In this document: positions 30,084-39,481 of the stretch, piece after piece | Position numbering within the stretch: the first letter of the stretch is position 1 | Layout: every line of letters starts with the position of its first letter | Assembly (NCBI GenBank): GCA_963682055.1 | Contig: OY821745.1 | Location: 13,709,501 to 13,773,500 of the forward strand | DNA length: 64,000 nt | Reading direction: 5' to 3' | From: Primula veris | Lineage: Eukaryota; Streptophyta; Magnoliopsida; Ericales; Primulaceae | Program-made: the position numbers and the translations under genes | Notes under the pieces: generated by a model | The model's input: only the letters and a program-made list of their open reading frames with translations | Databases searched by the model: none | What the model was told of the DNA's origin: nothing

Positions 30084-32750
30084 TCAAGGATCAACCTGAG
30101 GGGGAGAAGACGGAGGAATTGCAGGTCCCTGAGGAGTCGCAGCTCGGGGGATCGAAGAGCCTGACCCAGAATGAGGTCGGAGCGCAGAAGAGGACGATTG
30201 CCCCGGCAAGCGAGGCATCTCCTCATCATGAATGTTAGCCCAATCCTTCGGCAACAGAGGTGCAGCATCTCGGACCAGGTACTTCAATCCCGACCAGGCA
30301 CGATCAGATAGGGGCACCCTCGCCAGATTCAATGCACGGACATGACAGCTATATGCATAGAAATTGACGATCTTCGTGAACTGGTCACGATCCTCTGCTC
30401 GGCCTTTCTGCAATAGGGCTACCCGGTCCTCCACCACTTTCTTTTCAGACTCCACATTGGCCTTCTCCTCGGCCATGTTCACCTTCTCAGCCTCCAGTTT
30501 TGCCTTATCATCGGCCAGCCGCACATTCTCAGCCTCCAGCTTCTCTTTTTCCTGGTAGAAACGTATATTGTCGACCGACAATTTGGCATAACTATCGGCC
30601 ACACTCAGGGCCTGGGCCCTCTCCTCGGCGATGACTTTTTCTTCGGCCAACAATTTGGCATTCTGCTCCGCCAGCACTGCCATCTCGGCCTCTAGCGCCA
30701 AAAACCGATCCCTCATCTCAACGGTGCCCAGAAAAGCCTGCAAGAAAACCTCCTAAGATACCAACAAAGGATGTCACAAATAAAATCTGACAGCAATTCA
30801 ACATACTCGGAGAGCATCAGCATTAACCTGCTCTATGGCCGGCACCGTGGGCTTAGAAACCATTTCCTCCACATCCTTGTATGCCAGAGGCCTCAGTGCA
30901 GTATACCCCATCCTCAATGCTCGGGGCTGTCCCAACAGATGCTCGCCGCACCTAGCGATATAACGGGACATAGCCACCATGTCCACCTCTACCTTTTCAG
31001 CACTCCCCTCGCCCACTTTCTCGGCCCCCTTCTCGCCGGCCACCTCAACCTCTTTGCCGGTGACCTCCAAATCCTTATCGGCATCGGCCTCTTCAGTATC
31101 CACCCCATCAGTCTCAGGGGTCTTATCCTCAGCCACCTTCACCTTTTCCGGTGGCGAGACAGTGGGAAGAATCATCATATCCTCTTCCATGTCCACATCC
31201 AGGTTCATATAATTGAACAAGTCACTGTACGACCCCTGATACAAAACAACGCCCATAGACCGGGCAAGGGAAAGCGTAACCAACAGAGACGTCAACGACT
31301 GAAAGACAAATAACAGATAAAGAAGGGAAAAACAAAAGCCCAATCACAAAGAAAAATTATACGTACCGCGACCTCAGCATTTTTATCCTCAGGGGAGACG
31401 AGCAAAATTGCACTCTCCTTTGAGGGAGCAGACACTTCCCCACTCAAGCTCCCCTCAGATTAGGATGTCTTGTCCAAAGGGGGGAAGGCTGATATTGGGG
31501 ACGCTGGCGTCACCTCCACATCAGTACCCTCATCCGGAAACGCATCAATTCTTGCTGACTCGGTGACCCTTGCCTTCTTAGCAGGCTCCTCCCGAGGCTT
31601 AGCTGATCGTCGCCGAGAAGACTTCTTACTCAGCGCTACAATACGAGGCCTAACAATCGACATGAAATCAGCCTCAATCTCTTTGGGGATTACAGACGCG
31701 TTGGCGCACCTATTCCCCGGCTTAGCGACATACCCAAGCAGCTTGGGAGCAGCCCGGCTCTTGGCCTGTTTCATAGGACAAGGCCCCCACCAACTCCAGA
31801 GAGCTAGTAGTCTATCCAAATTGGGAGCCCCGAGGATAGGCATCTCGGGAGCAGCCTCAACGGGAGCAGGAATGTGGCGACCAGCAGGACGCCAGTTCCC
31901 CGACACGATCACAAGCCCAAAGTTGTGTTCCTTGTTCGTGTCGGGGAAATCAATCACCAGTCGGGTAAATGAACGCATAGACTTCAAATATGAGCTCCGC
32001 AACTCAAAATTGAACCCATAGATGCCAAGCACATCCTTTAGTTCCACGGGCACGTTCGCCAACTCCGACAGCTTCTTTATAGCGTTGAGTGTGTTCAGCC
32101 TGAGTTGGCAAGGAGCAATTTGGAAGGCCTCAAAGAAGGAGACCATCCAATCCGACAGCGAGAGCGTCAAACCACCGGTCAACAGGGACGATGACCGAAG
32201 GGCCACCTCGTTTGCGGCCACATGCCCCTGTGCCTCCTTCACGGTCCTCGGAGGCCGGATGTGCCCATCGGCAGTTATTCCTGCTCGCTTTTTAAAATCC
32301 ATTTCATTGAAAACCCCAAGTTGGGCCAGGCATTGGGAGAGAAGATCCTGAGATATTAACACAACCAACCATTAATACACAACCTACAGTGAGACGTATC
32401 ACAAATAAAACAACCACACCAGAAATCCAACATCACCTACGGTTTCCCATCCACAATCTCAACCTAACCACAAAATCCTAAACATAAAATTCCAATTCCA
32501 TACTGACCGTCCACCAGCCCCACAAACACCAAAGAACCTCACAAGCATATACAATCTACGCCTAAACACAAATCCCACCACAAAATTCCAATACAATATA
32601 GAAAAACCCACCAACAACAGATCAATATACACCTATATTGGGATAACGAACAAATCAATAGAAGACTTGCTAATAAAGACCAATAAACTAAGCCAACAAG
32701 CAAATAAACCTACGAAGGATTCTAGGAATCATGAATACACTTACAGTCAT
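30084..32750 (-). pseudogene. Main antisense gene of the Tat element (four-exon model, Transposase_28-like)
   Basis: The model has exon 1 at 32750-32745 (ATG ACT), exon 2 at 32347-31367, exon 3 at 31298-30807 and exon 4 at 30737-30084, all joined in phase 0 with GT-AG introns (donors GTAAGT, GTACGT, GTATGT; acceptors CTCAG, TTCAG, GCAG). This gives 711 codons with a single in-frame TAA at 31462-31460. Exon 2 contains LTGGLTLSLSDWMVSFFEAF and IYGFNFELRSSYLKSM, similar to the putative gypsy-type transposon domain found in antisense ORFs of Tat elements. Exon 3 is acidic. Exon 4 is a long coiled coil (EKEKLEAENVRLADDKAKLE) with a proline-rich tail. The leader has CTAGGGTTT near 32860, a telo-box. 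The tiny first exon is the least certain part. Confidence 0.7.
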
Positions 32751-33484
32751 TATGGTGGGGAGAGTACAGCCTTGGAGATCACCTTTCTCTTACGATGTTA
32801 TGGGGAGAGTATAGCGTCGATAGCAGAAGATATTTTTTGTAAAGAGAAGGACAAACCCTAGAGAGAGAAAAATGTGGGGAAATTATGGGAGAAAGGTAAG
32901 ATCAAAAAGAATTACTGAGGAAAGATAAGGGAGTGGAGCCGCAATAAAGGAAATAAAATATTAACCGTCCTTTCGTATCATAGAGGTTTCCCTCTTTTCA
33001 GCCACAGAAAAGTCAACACGCCCACAGATATTTTACAATTCAGCGCTCCAGATCTTGCCACGTCAAAAGCTAAGCCCTCTAACCCATACAGTTCACATCA
33101 TTGAACCTATATAAACGGCCAGTGGACCCCACCACTAAAAGCTTACAACATACGCTACCAATATTCATATGGGCAATGTGGCACAATAATTACCACCAAG
33201 GACACACACCGTACAAGTTCCTCGACGCCAAACAGTTTATTCACACAGGAACACCGAACAAGATGAACGAAGACCGTTCCTAGCTCGACGGCAATTTAGC
33301 CTCCAGTCTAGCAACGCTCTCCGGGGGGATAACCGAGGATAAGAACATAGTAAGAAAAGAGATGAAAAATACAAAGGAAAACATATAACAAAGTACTTTT
33401 ATTCATCCACAAGGGGGAAAACAATTAGTTACAACGGATAAAATAAAAAACTACAAAGGAAGACAGCAACAATAAAATACTTCT

Positions 33485-33853
33485 TTATTTTTGAACCCTA
33501 GAACTACCCCCTTCCTCGGCGTCCCTCTTTGCCAAGAGCTCTTTGAGATGATCCCTCTCATTGATCAAGTGAGAAATACCCATCTCATCCTGTTGTAAAG
33601 CGTAAGACTGAGACTTGCATTTCTGCTTGGCTTCAAAACCAGCAGCACCCTCCTCGTCCCAATATTGTTTAAACCTCCTGACTTCAGTCTGAGCGCACTT
33701 GAGATCGGCTTTCAGCCACGACATCTCAATTTCTTTCAACTGAAGAGTAGTCAATTCCTCTTCCCCGAAACCAGGGGGACGGGATAGCATAAAAGTAGGC
33801 TCCTCTTCAAGAAGGACTTTCTTTTTGGTAGCAGAACTAGTGATGGGAGCCAT
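33485..33853 (-). CDS. Short antisense coiled-coil ORF a, with TATA box
   Basis: 122 codons starting MAPITSSATKKK. I prefer this ATG to the one at 33928, which lies only about 13 bases from the TATA box. TATAAAAT is on the minus strand at 33948-33941, about 90 bases upstream. The body (LQLKEIEMSWLKADLKCAQ, HLINERDHLKELLAKRDAEE) is a likely coiled coil. It is the first of five similar units before the 3' LTR. Function unknown. Confidence 0.6.
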   Translation of the reverse strand: MAPITSSATKKKVLLEEEPTFMLSRPPGFGEEELTTLQLKEIEMSWLKADLKCAQTEVRRFKQYWDEEGAAGFEAKQKCKSQSYALQQDEMGISHLINERDHLKELLAKRDAEEGGSSRVQK

Positions 33854-34141
33854 CTTAGATAAAAGCAAGTTAGAAGAAACAAAAATTATAAAACAAGAGA
33901 GAATGCAAGAGTTAATAATGGAATGCAAACAATAGGGAGCATTTTATAAAGACTCGAAGGGCACGAAAAACGAAAAGGCACCAAGTACGAGGTGTTGTAA
34001 CAATTCACAATATAAAAGGCACAAAGTACGAGGCGTTGCAACAGTTTAGAATAACAAAAAAGGCACGAAATACGAAAAGGTACAACAGTTGATACAAATT
34101 CCTAAGTGAGAAAAATACATCAGAAAACAGGCCCAATAAAA

Positions 34142-34621
34142 TTAAGGATTAATGGGCGGGAAAACCGAACTGCCGGACCGAGAAAGGGCTACCCGAGCAG
34201 AACAATTTAACCGAGATTTGTATGAGTCGTTCATATCGACCAAGCACTCATTCTCCCTGGCAGGATAGGCATTCTCACCAATAAGGGCAGTAACTTGTTC
34301 TTTAAGCCGAGCATTCTTGACCGTCATGCTAGCTAGGCCTTGAGGAGAGTTGTCAAACTCATCTTGGGCATGGTCCCAAATCTTCTCGGCCTCATACTAG
34401 GAGTTGGCCAAATGATTTCTACGTGCCAACAAGCGATCGAGCTGACGACTCAAGGCCGAAATCTCGGTCCATTTAACGGTCTCCTCGGGGTGCGAGTTGA
34501 ACAAGCTCAAAGCCAGGGCACCATACTCCTTCTCAAGCCTATCCATTCGATGACGGACCCGCGATACCTCAGCATCCAAGTCCCTCATCTGGGCATGATA
34601 TCTCACCACGGGCTCAAACAT
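34142..34621 (-). pseudogene. Short antisense coiled-coil ORF b, one in-frame stop
   Basis: Starts MFEPVVRYHAQMRDLD and would give 159 residues, but a TAG at 34399-34397 splits it after 74. Both halves share one frame. TATAAAT is on the minus strand at 34727-34721, about 100 bases upstream. The sequence is heptad-like (DAEVSRVRHRMDRLEKEYG; later KNARLKEQVTALIGENA). Function unknown. Confidence 0.55.
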
Positions 34622-35091
34622 TTTTCAAAATTGTTATAATACAGAAGAAGTTGAGAGATGAGGGAGAAGCAAACACAAGTTTATGAAAAAGGATAATATC
34701 CTAAAGAAAGGTTGAGGAGTATTTATAGAGCAAAGATAATATGTTCTGACAAATGCTTGGGAACATGCATCTTTGACTAACCTGCCATGACTCAGATTTC
34801 ACGTGGGTACAGTACAACACTATACAAGAAGAAAAGACAAGTACTTGATGATTCTGACAAGGGCAGAAAACGACAAACCACAAAAGCGACATAAAAAGAA
34901 CAACAGAAGATGCAAATATATATTTCATTAATTGGATTACATAGGTAATTCATTACATCAGATGACAGCCCCAAAAGAAAATCTCTTACATCGGTGTTCA
35001 TTACATCAGAGGACAACATAAAAAAAAGATCGATTATATCAGAGGACAATGTTCAAAGAAGATCGACTATATCAACGAGCCGAGCGAACAG

Positions 35092-35380
35092 GAGACGCGA
35101 AGGAAAGAAGCATAAAAAAAAGAAGAGGAACATAGAGAAGAAAAGAGAAATACGAAGAAAAGAAACATAAGACAGAAGAAAAAGAAAAAGAAGAAAGTCC
35201 ACAAAAGTGTGGGGGAAGAAAGTATCAAACAAAGCAAGAAAACGAAGAAGAAAAAAGGTGCTCAAATAGAGAGAACACAATAGAAAGAGAAAAAGAAAAA
35301 AAAAATGTGAGAGAACAAAGTATAAAACAGAAAAAGAGAAAAAGAAGAAGAGTGCAAGAGAATAAAGCAAAAAGAAATTA
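35092..35380. repeat. Polypurine stretch
   Basis: The plus strand is almost entirely A and G (runs of AAGAAG, GAGAAA and AAAAAGAG). It lies directly downstream of ORF c on its strand. The minus-strand ORF over it is a low-complexity Phe/Leu artefact. Confidence 0.9.
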
Positions 35381-35674
35381 TTAGGAGGAAGATGGTCGGT
35401 ATTGATGAGAGCGCCCCGCTGGACTTGCAGCATCTTGGAGCGAAAGGTTCCTCCTTAGAAATGTGTTCTCATCAAGCAAGGATTGATTGGCACGCCTACA
35501 GTAATCCAGCTCGACCTTCAACCAAGTCCACTCTCTCACCATCTCCTTATGGTGACCACGCATTGTCTCTAACTCCACCTCGGCATCTCTCAAAAGCTTC
35601 AAGGCATTGCCATAAGATGCCTTGAAAGCTTCCACTTGCAAAGTCAAGGAGGAATTGAAAAAGGGGGAAGCCAT
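35381..35674 (-). CDS. Short antisense coiled-coil ORF c, with TATA box
   Basis: 97 residues starting MASPFFNSSLTLQVEAF. The core (LKLLRDAEVELETMRGHHKE, WLKVELDYCRRANQSLLDEN) has heptad spacing. TATAAATA is on the minus strand at 35760-35753, about 80 bases upstream. The opening MASP is shared with ORF e and the opening MAS with ORF d. Confidence 0.6.
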   Translation of the reverse strand: MASPFFNSSLTLQVEAFKASYGNALKLLRDAEVELETMRGHHKEMVREWTWLKVELDYCRRANQSLLDENTFLRRNLSLQDAASPAGRSHQYRPSSS

Positions 35675-36176
35675 CGCAATATATAGAATAAGAATATATG
35701 TAGAAAGAAACTGGTATTAAGAGATTATGAAAAGATACAAGCTTCAAAGGGGTATTTATAGAGAAATTGATAAAGGCGTGAGGTGAAGAATCGCAACCGT
35801 TAGCCAGAAAGGGTTTGAAAAAGCGTGGGCATTAAAAGAGACGCGGCTGTTCAAAAGAAACTCTTGGATTTGTGCCATTATTTTAATATTTATGGGAAAA
35901 GCAGTTACACACGTGTCCATATAGGAAAGTGCAACAATCTCCAGAAACATTGAATATATTCTTTGCACCGGGAGAGAAAACCCAGTGGATAAGGTCAAAC
36001 ACAAGGCTCAATAAACCCATTATTGAAGCCACACGTGTGCGCAGTAAATATAAAGTGCATTGGGAAAATAAATCAGATAAGAACAAGAAAAAGAAGAATT
36101 CTCATTGATTAATTAGAACTTCATTTCAAGATGCTAGTGAGCAAAAGGAAATTACAAAAAAGAAAAGAAAATAGAA

Positions 36177-36515
36177 TTATTTTGTGTAAGGGTCTGCTTC
36201 ATCACCCGGCCCCTTTTTAGACCGAGCATACACTTCCTTGAGGGCCAATTTATAAGCCCTCTTGGACGCAATATGCTTGTTCCTAGAAGCCTCGAGCTCT
36301 TTGATCCGAGCACGCGCCCAAATATTGTCGATCAAAGACCTCTGGTATTCACTCTCCAAGGCATCCAATCGTTCGTCCATTTCAACCGCACGACGAGTCT
36401 CCATGGTCAAAGAGGCGACCCTCCTTTCAAGAATACGAGCTTTCCTCACCTCCTCCTCTAGATGAGCAACATACTCAGGAAGGTTGTCACCACTAGTTTC
36501 ACGAGTAGAAGCCAT
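36177..36515 (-). CDS. Short antisense coiled-coil ORF d, with TATA box
   Basis: 112 residues from MASTRETSGDNLPEYVAHLE. The upstream ATG at 36593 lies ahead of the TATA box and is rejected as start. TATAAAAGGG is on the minus strand at 36570-36561, about 50 bases upstream. It ends KRAYKLALKEVYARSKKGPG. ORF e is a clear paralogue (same YxAxxExEVxKAR start, same KRAYKxAxKE end), so this is a local duplication. Confidence 0.65.
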   Translation of the reverse strand: MASTRETSGDNLPEYVAHLEEEVRKARILERRVASLTMETRRAVEMDERLDALESEYQRSLIDNIWARARIKELEASRNKHIASKRAYKLALKEVYARSKKGPGDEADPYTK

Positions 36516-36795
36516 TTGTTCGTTAATAAGGAGAGTTATACAAAGAAGACAGGTACAGCCCCCTTTTATAGGAAGAAATAAGGGGTAGATCAAAGGTCAT
36601 CTCGAAGAAAGACTAACCCTCTTGAACTTTTCAAGGACATTTATGGCTAACTAACAACAATTCAAGTCCAATTAAAGTCATCCAATGAAGTATTAAGAAG
36701 ATAAACAGACAAGAACGAGAATAAGGAAATATTTTATTAATTCCAATGATTCGATTACAACTTGGTGATGATACCCAATACAAAAGAAATTACAA

Positions 36796-37113
36796 AAGCT
36801 AATTATTCCGAGAAAGAGCTTGCTTCAACGTCATCCGATCCCGGTTTGAACCGATCATGCAGCTCCTTGAAGGCAAACTTATATGCTCTTTTTGCTGCCC
36901 TTTGCTTACCCAGAGCGGCTTCGAGCCTCTTTATCTATTCAAAGGCCCAATCCAGATCGGCCATCGTCAAATGATGAGCCGCATCCATATCAGATAACTT
37001 TTTGGTCGCAACAGCCAGTTTCTCTTCGCGACACGAGCTTTCTGGACTTCATTCTCGAAATATGCGATGTAATCTGAAGAGTTAGCTCCTGTGGAACCAT
37101 GGGGAGAAGCCAT
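36796..37113 (-). pseudogene. Short antisense coiled-coil ORF e, paralogue of d
   Basis: Starts MASPHGSTGANSSDYIAYFE. A frameshift near 37030 and one TAG interrupt it. The remaining segments keep KLAVATKKLSDMDAAH and the KRAYKFAFKELHDRF end, matching ORF d. TATAAAAGG is on the minus strand at 37173-37165, about 55 bases upstream. Confidence 0.6.
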
Positions 37114-37388
37114 TGCGTCACAGTAAAAGTAATAATAAATTGGATGAGTGAGGATGGGGCACTTCCTTTTATAGTAGAAAAATGTTGGGAAAGTCAAGGG
37201 TTTTCCTCGAAAAAAAGATATCAAGATAGGACCTCTTAAATGACCTCAAATGTGCCCCAGGGAACAGTCATAAATCTGTTGCATTTCTTGATGAAGCATT
37301 GGGAACAGCAAGACCGAAGTAACATTCTCGACAAACCGATCATGACTCCCTCGACGTGGAGACCACACCGAGGAAGTCAGGGAGCACT

Positions 37389-37942
37389 TGATAGAACATA
37401 AAAATTGGACCCGAATATGTCTATTCGGGTATGAATCGACCCACCCTTTATTAGAGGGTACCCAATGCTAAAACCCCAAAACCCATGGTCTAAGAGAGCT
37501 TTACTAACAGGCCATTATCTATAAAGGTCCAGCCCAGTAGTAAAGGTCCACAATGGAAAAGCCCATGAGGTAGCGCCTAAGATGGCGACATTTGTCAACA
37601 TTCTATGAAGCACAATTGCCTATAAATAGCCAAGTATCCCCCCTAAAAGAAGGACCTTGAAATATAGAGAGAATGAGAGAAAATAGAAAAATTTGTCAAA
37701 GCTTATCACACTATAAAGCATACCGAGCAAGATAAAGAACCGAGTACCGAAGAGAAGGAGAAAGACCGAGATTTAGATTAAATTACTAATCTGAGCACAA
37801 GTGCAATAGGAAATTGTAAACCGAGCAATTATAATTGACGAGCAATAATAAAGATCCAAGAAGTGTTCAATAATTATCGTCTTTTACTTATTATATTATC
37901 GTTGAATAGCATATCGCACCCCTCAAAAATTATGTTTTATCA
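37389..37942 (+). repeat. 3' LTR of the Tat element
   Basis: 554 bp, TGATAGAACA...TTTTATCA, followed by CCGTC. Close match to 21228-21794. Confidence 0.95.
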
Positions 37943-38339
37943 CCGTCATTAACCTCACTATCGTTTCATGGTAATTATAGGAAAACTCGTATCCCCTTTC
38001 AAAAATCGACTTTTCCGTTTTTCGCTTCCAATTATTTCATATGTAAAATTTAGTTTTTATTTTTTATTTTTCTAACAGTTCCGTTTTGTTTACCGCTCCC
38101 ATTTCTTTCATGACAACTATAGTTGGAACAATTGTAAGATAAAAAGTAAAGGGAAGGAAAATTTGGGGGTGGGAGGGGAAATACATGTGAACTTTTGGGG
38201 GTTGTTTGGTCATGGAAGTGGGTGATTTTAGAGCATTGGATTATTACAAAATCAACGGTATAGAAATACTCTTCTTATTACGACGACGGTATAAAAAAAT
38301 AAAAAAATAAACGAAAGAAAACCAAAAATGAGAGATTAA
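37943..38339. other. Interval without gene
   Basis: No coding sequence or element end was recognised. Confidence 0.5.
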
Positions 38340-38515
38340 AAAAAAGCAAGATGCTGCCGAAAAAGATTGGGGTGAACTGCAACGCGCTGAAGCCGTTGCG
38401 AGGAAGGCGGAGGCAAGACGATTGGTGGAGGCCGAGGAGAGGGAGCGGGAGAAAGCCGCTGCTGCTAAAAAAAGATTGATAAGTGCGTCTCTGTACCACC
38501 ACCACCTAAGGTCAT
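38340..38515 (+). pseudogene. Truncated copy of CCDC124 exon 1
   Basis: It starts ATGCTGCCGAAAAAGAT (38351), then matches exon 1 at 39482 but lacks about 150 bases in the middle. It resumes at the CCGTTGC(G/A)AGGAAGGC block and runs to the CCACCTAAGGT donor site. The deletion and a frameshift destroy the frame. It lies 1.1 kb upstream of the intact exon in the same orientation. Confidence 0.9.
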
Positions 38516-38635
38516 CATCTATAATTTATATGTAACTGACTGTGTATGTATAATAATATTTATATACTACTTATATAACTCACACTGACAATCTAATTTA
38601 ATATTCCATACTAACTCCCACAAATGAGTAAAATA

Positions 38636-39356
38636 CAAATCAGCCCTTAAACTATGGGTAATTTTTAAATAACCCCATGAACTATTAGTTATTGCTATTA
38701 ATAGTTAATACTTAATACCCATAAACTATCAAACTTTTGCAAATAACCCATATACTATCTTTTAAATGATACTCCATCCGTTCCCAATTAATTGTTCTCT
38801 ACGAAATTACGTGCAATTTTGACCGGCTTATAACATGTATCAAAATTGTCGAAATGACAAATTTCAAAACTAAATCATATAATTTAATGTTTGAACTATA
38901 TGATTAACTTTTGAAAATTTTCATTTCGACAATTTTGATAAAAGTTATTGGATGGTCAAAATTACACGTAGTTTCGTAGTGGAAAATTAATTAGGAACGG
39001 AGGGAGTATAACTTTGTGCTCGAGAATCCGTTTTAATTAATATTTTACTTATTATACTTTTTTAGACAATTTTTTTTATATTAAATCCACTTTTGTTGAC
39101 TTTTATACGATTCTGTAATTTTAACTCGTGTACAATGATAAATCAATATATAAAACAAATGTTCTTGTAAAAATGGACAAATGAATAAAAAGTGATGTCA
39201 ATATGAAATTGAGGGTCAATTGCAAAATTTTGATGGTTAATTGGGGTTAATTGCAAATTCTTGATAGTTAATAGGGGTTAATTGAAAAGTTTTGATATTT
39301 TCCTGGGGTTATTTGCAAATGAGGTATAGTTCGGGGGGTAATTTGCATTTTACCCC
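38636..39356. mobile_element. Inverted-repeat element upstream of CCDC124, holding a Stowaway MITE
   Basis: The left end GAGTAAAATACAAATCAGCC and the right end, in reverse complement GGGGTAAAATGCAAATTACC, form an inverted repeat that extends inward through AAATAACCCCA. The Stowaway element (38772-39006) sits inside. I could not define a target duplication. The element ends about 125 bases before the CCDC124 start codon. Confidence 0.65.
38772..39006. mobile_element. Stowaway MITE
   Basis: 235 bp with ends CTCCATCCGTTCCCAATTAA and GGAACGGAGGGAG, TA on both sides. These are the Tc1/mariner-type Stowaway termini. An inner inverted repeat TCAAAATTGTCGAAATGA extends the fold. Confidence 0.95.
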
Positions 39357-39481
39357 AACAAAACCAAACTCTCTTCACACCCACCCATACACAAAAAACA
39401 AAAACAAAAACAAAAACAAAAACAACAAAAAATAAATAAAATAAAAATAAAACAAACACTAAAAGAGAGAGAATAAAAACG

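Larger units (their letters stand above)
21228..37942 (+). mobile_element. Full-length Tat-lineage Ty3/gypsy retrotransposon (16.7 kb)
   Basis: LTRs at 21228-21794 and 37389-37942 flank gag, protease, RT, RNase H, a second archaeal-type RNase H and integrase on the plus strand, then about 9.6 kb of antisense genes. The primer site TGGCGCCGTCCCCGGG, the dual RNase H and the long antisense region place it in the Tat (Ogre/Retand/Grande) lineage. The presumed 5-bp duplication is CCCTC/CCGTC (4 of 5). The LTRs differ at few positions by eye, so the insertion is fairly recent, yet gag-pol already has several stops and frameshifts. Confidence 0.95.

Noticed and set aside
33101..33283. Small plus-strand ORF after CTATATAAAC
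   Set aside because: The TATA-like word reads on both strands, and the 60-codon ORF has no recognisable feature; there is not enough support for a gene.
35053..35433. 126-codon minus-strand ORF rich in Phe and Leu
   Set aside because: It translates the polypurine stretch; low complexity.
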